Assembly (NCBI GenBank): GCA_020047775.1
Contig: JAIFNK010000250.1
Location: 1-6,554, forward strand
DNA length: 6,554 nt
Direction of reading: 5' to 3'
Source of the DNA: Akkermansia sp.
GTDB lineage: Bacteria; Verrucomicrobiota; Verrucomicrobiia; Verrucomicrobiales; Akkermansiaceae
A program made the position numbers and the translations under genes. The notes below the pieces were generated by a model. That model saw only the letters and a program-made list of their open reading frames with translations, searched no databases and was not told where the DNA came from. The first letter of the stretch is position 1, and the number at the start of each line of letters is the position of its first letter. Of the stretch, positions 6,262-6,554 are shown piece by piece.

Positions 6262-6554
6262 GGCAGGGATGGGGATTTTACCGCGACGCGCGCGGGCTTG
6301 GTCTTCGGTACGGCGGCGATGGCGTGGCTGACGATGGTCTGGTCGGAGACTCCGGGAAACGTGGTGATGGTCATCGATTCACGGCAGAGGCGCAGGTGCC
6401 GGTGTGTCCCACCGATGTTGCTGGTGGCCTGCAGGCCGGGGATCACCTCGAGGGCGCCGGCTCCCGGGCGCTGGCGGCCGATGCCGTCGGAGCGGTAGAT
6501 TTCAAAGGTGCTGTGGGAATCCGCATCACCCTCCGCCGTGACCCGGATGCGGAC
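6258..6554 (-). CDS. 3' end of an unrecognised gene entering from the right edge
   Basis: The frame ending in TGA at 6260-6258 stays open to the window edge, giving 98 C-terminal residues without a start. A GTG at 6446 could start a 62-residue protein, but the open frame continues upstream with equally protein-like sequence (RVTAEGDADSHSTFEIYRSDG), so a longer gene is more likely. The segment reads as alternating beta-type sequence with one Cys (LRLCRESM), then TITTFPGVSDQTIVSHAIAAVP and a basic Pro-rich end. I do not recognise a family. Its stop overlaps the ATG of the 251-residue membrane protein in ATGA (6258-6261), so it is the first visible gene of the coupled group and probably works with it. 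Real coding is well supported by the overlap pattern; function is unknown. Confidence 0.75.
   Translation of the reverse strand, partial: VRIRVTAEGDADSHSTFEIYRSDGIGRQRPGAGALEVIPGLQATSNIGGTHRHLRLCRESMTITTFPGVSDQTIVSHAIAAVPKTKPARVAVKSPSLP

Overview
The window is a GC-rich bacterial segment in which every gene I can support lies on the minus strand, so the genes are described from right to left (high to low coordinates). Almost no start codon has a Shine-Dalgarno sequence upstream. Together with the gene content (a DUF3108-type protein, a YkuD-type L,D-transpeptidase, a TypA GTPase with unusual motif residues, and several Pro/Ala-rich envelope proteins I do not recognise), this fits a Gram-negative bacterium of the Verrucomicrobiota/PVC type. 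That placement is an inference with moderate-to-low confidence.

Right half (about 4230-6554): four genes joined head to tail by 4-base ATGA stop/start overlaps. They are the 3' end of an unrecognised gene entering from the right edge, a 251-residue single-pass membrane protein, a 263-residue secreted or periplasmic protein with Pro/Ala-rich linkers, and a 163-residue membrane-anchored coiled-coil protein. This looks like one translationally coupled operon for an envelope-associated assembly. I cannot assign any member to a named family, so it is the best candidate here for something undescribed.

Middle (about 2595-4224): after a 44-base gap holding a perfect 7-bp hairpin come a DUF3108-like exported protein and an exported YkuD-family L,D-transpeptidase (catalytic His and Cys visible), 28 bases apart. 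They probably share a transcript and act in the periplasm. The transpeptidase suggests cell-wall cross-linking or remodelling.

Left half (1-2573): a type II toxin-antitoxin pair, with a Phd/YefM-like antitoxin overlapping a PIN-domain VapC-like toxin by ATGA. It has its own apparent promoter (TTGACA -35) and a perfect 8-bp inverted repeat covering the presumed -10 and start region, as expected for an autoregulated module. A 280-base gap without a convincing gene follows. The first 525 codons of typA (bipA), a ribosome-associated GTPase, then run off the left edge.

No tRNA, rRNA, CRISPR array or insertion sequence was found. All functional statements come from reading translated motifs by eye; no database search was possible.
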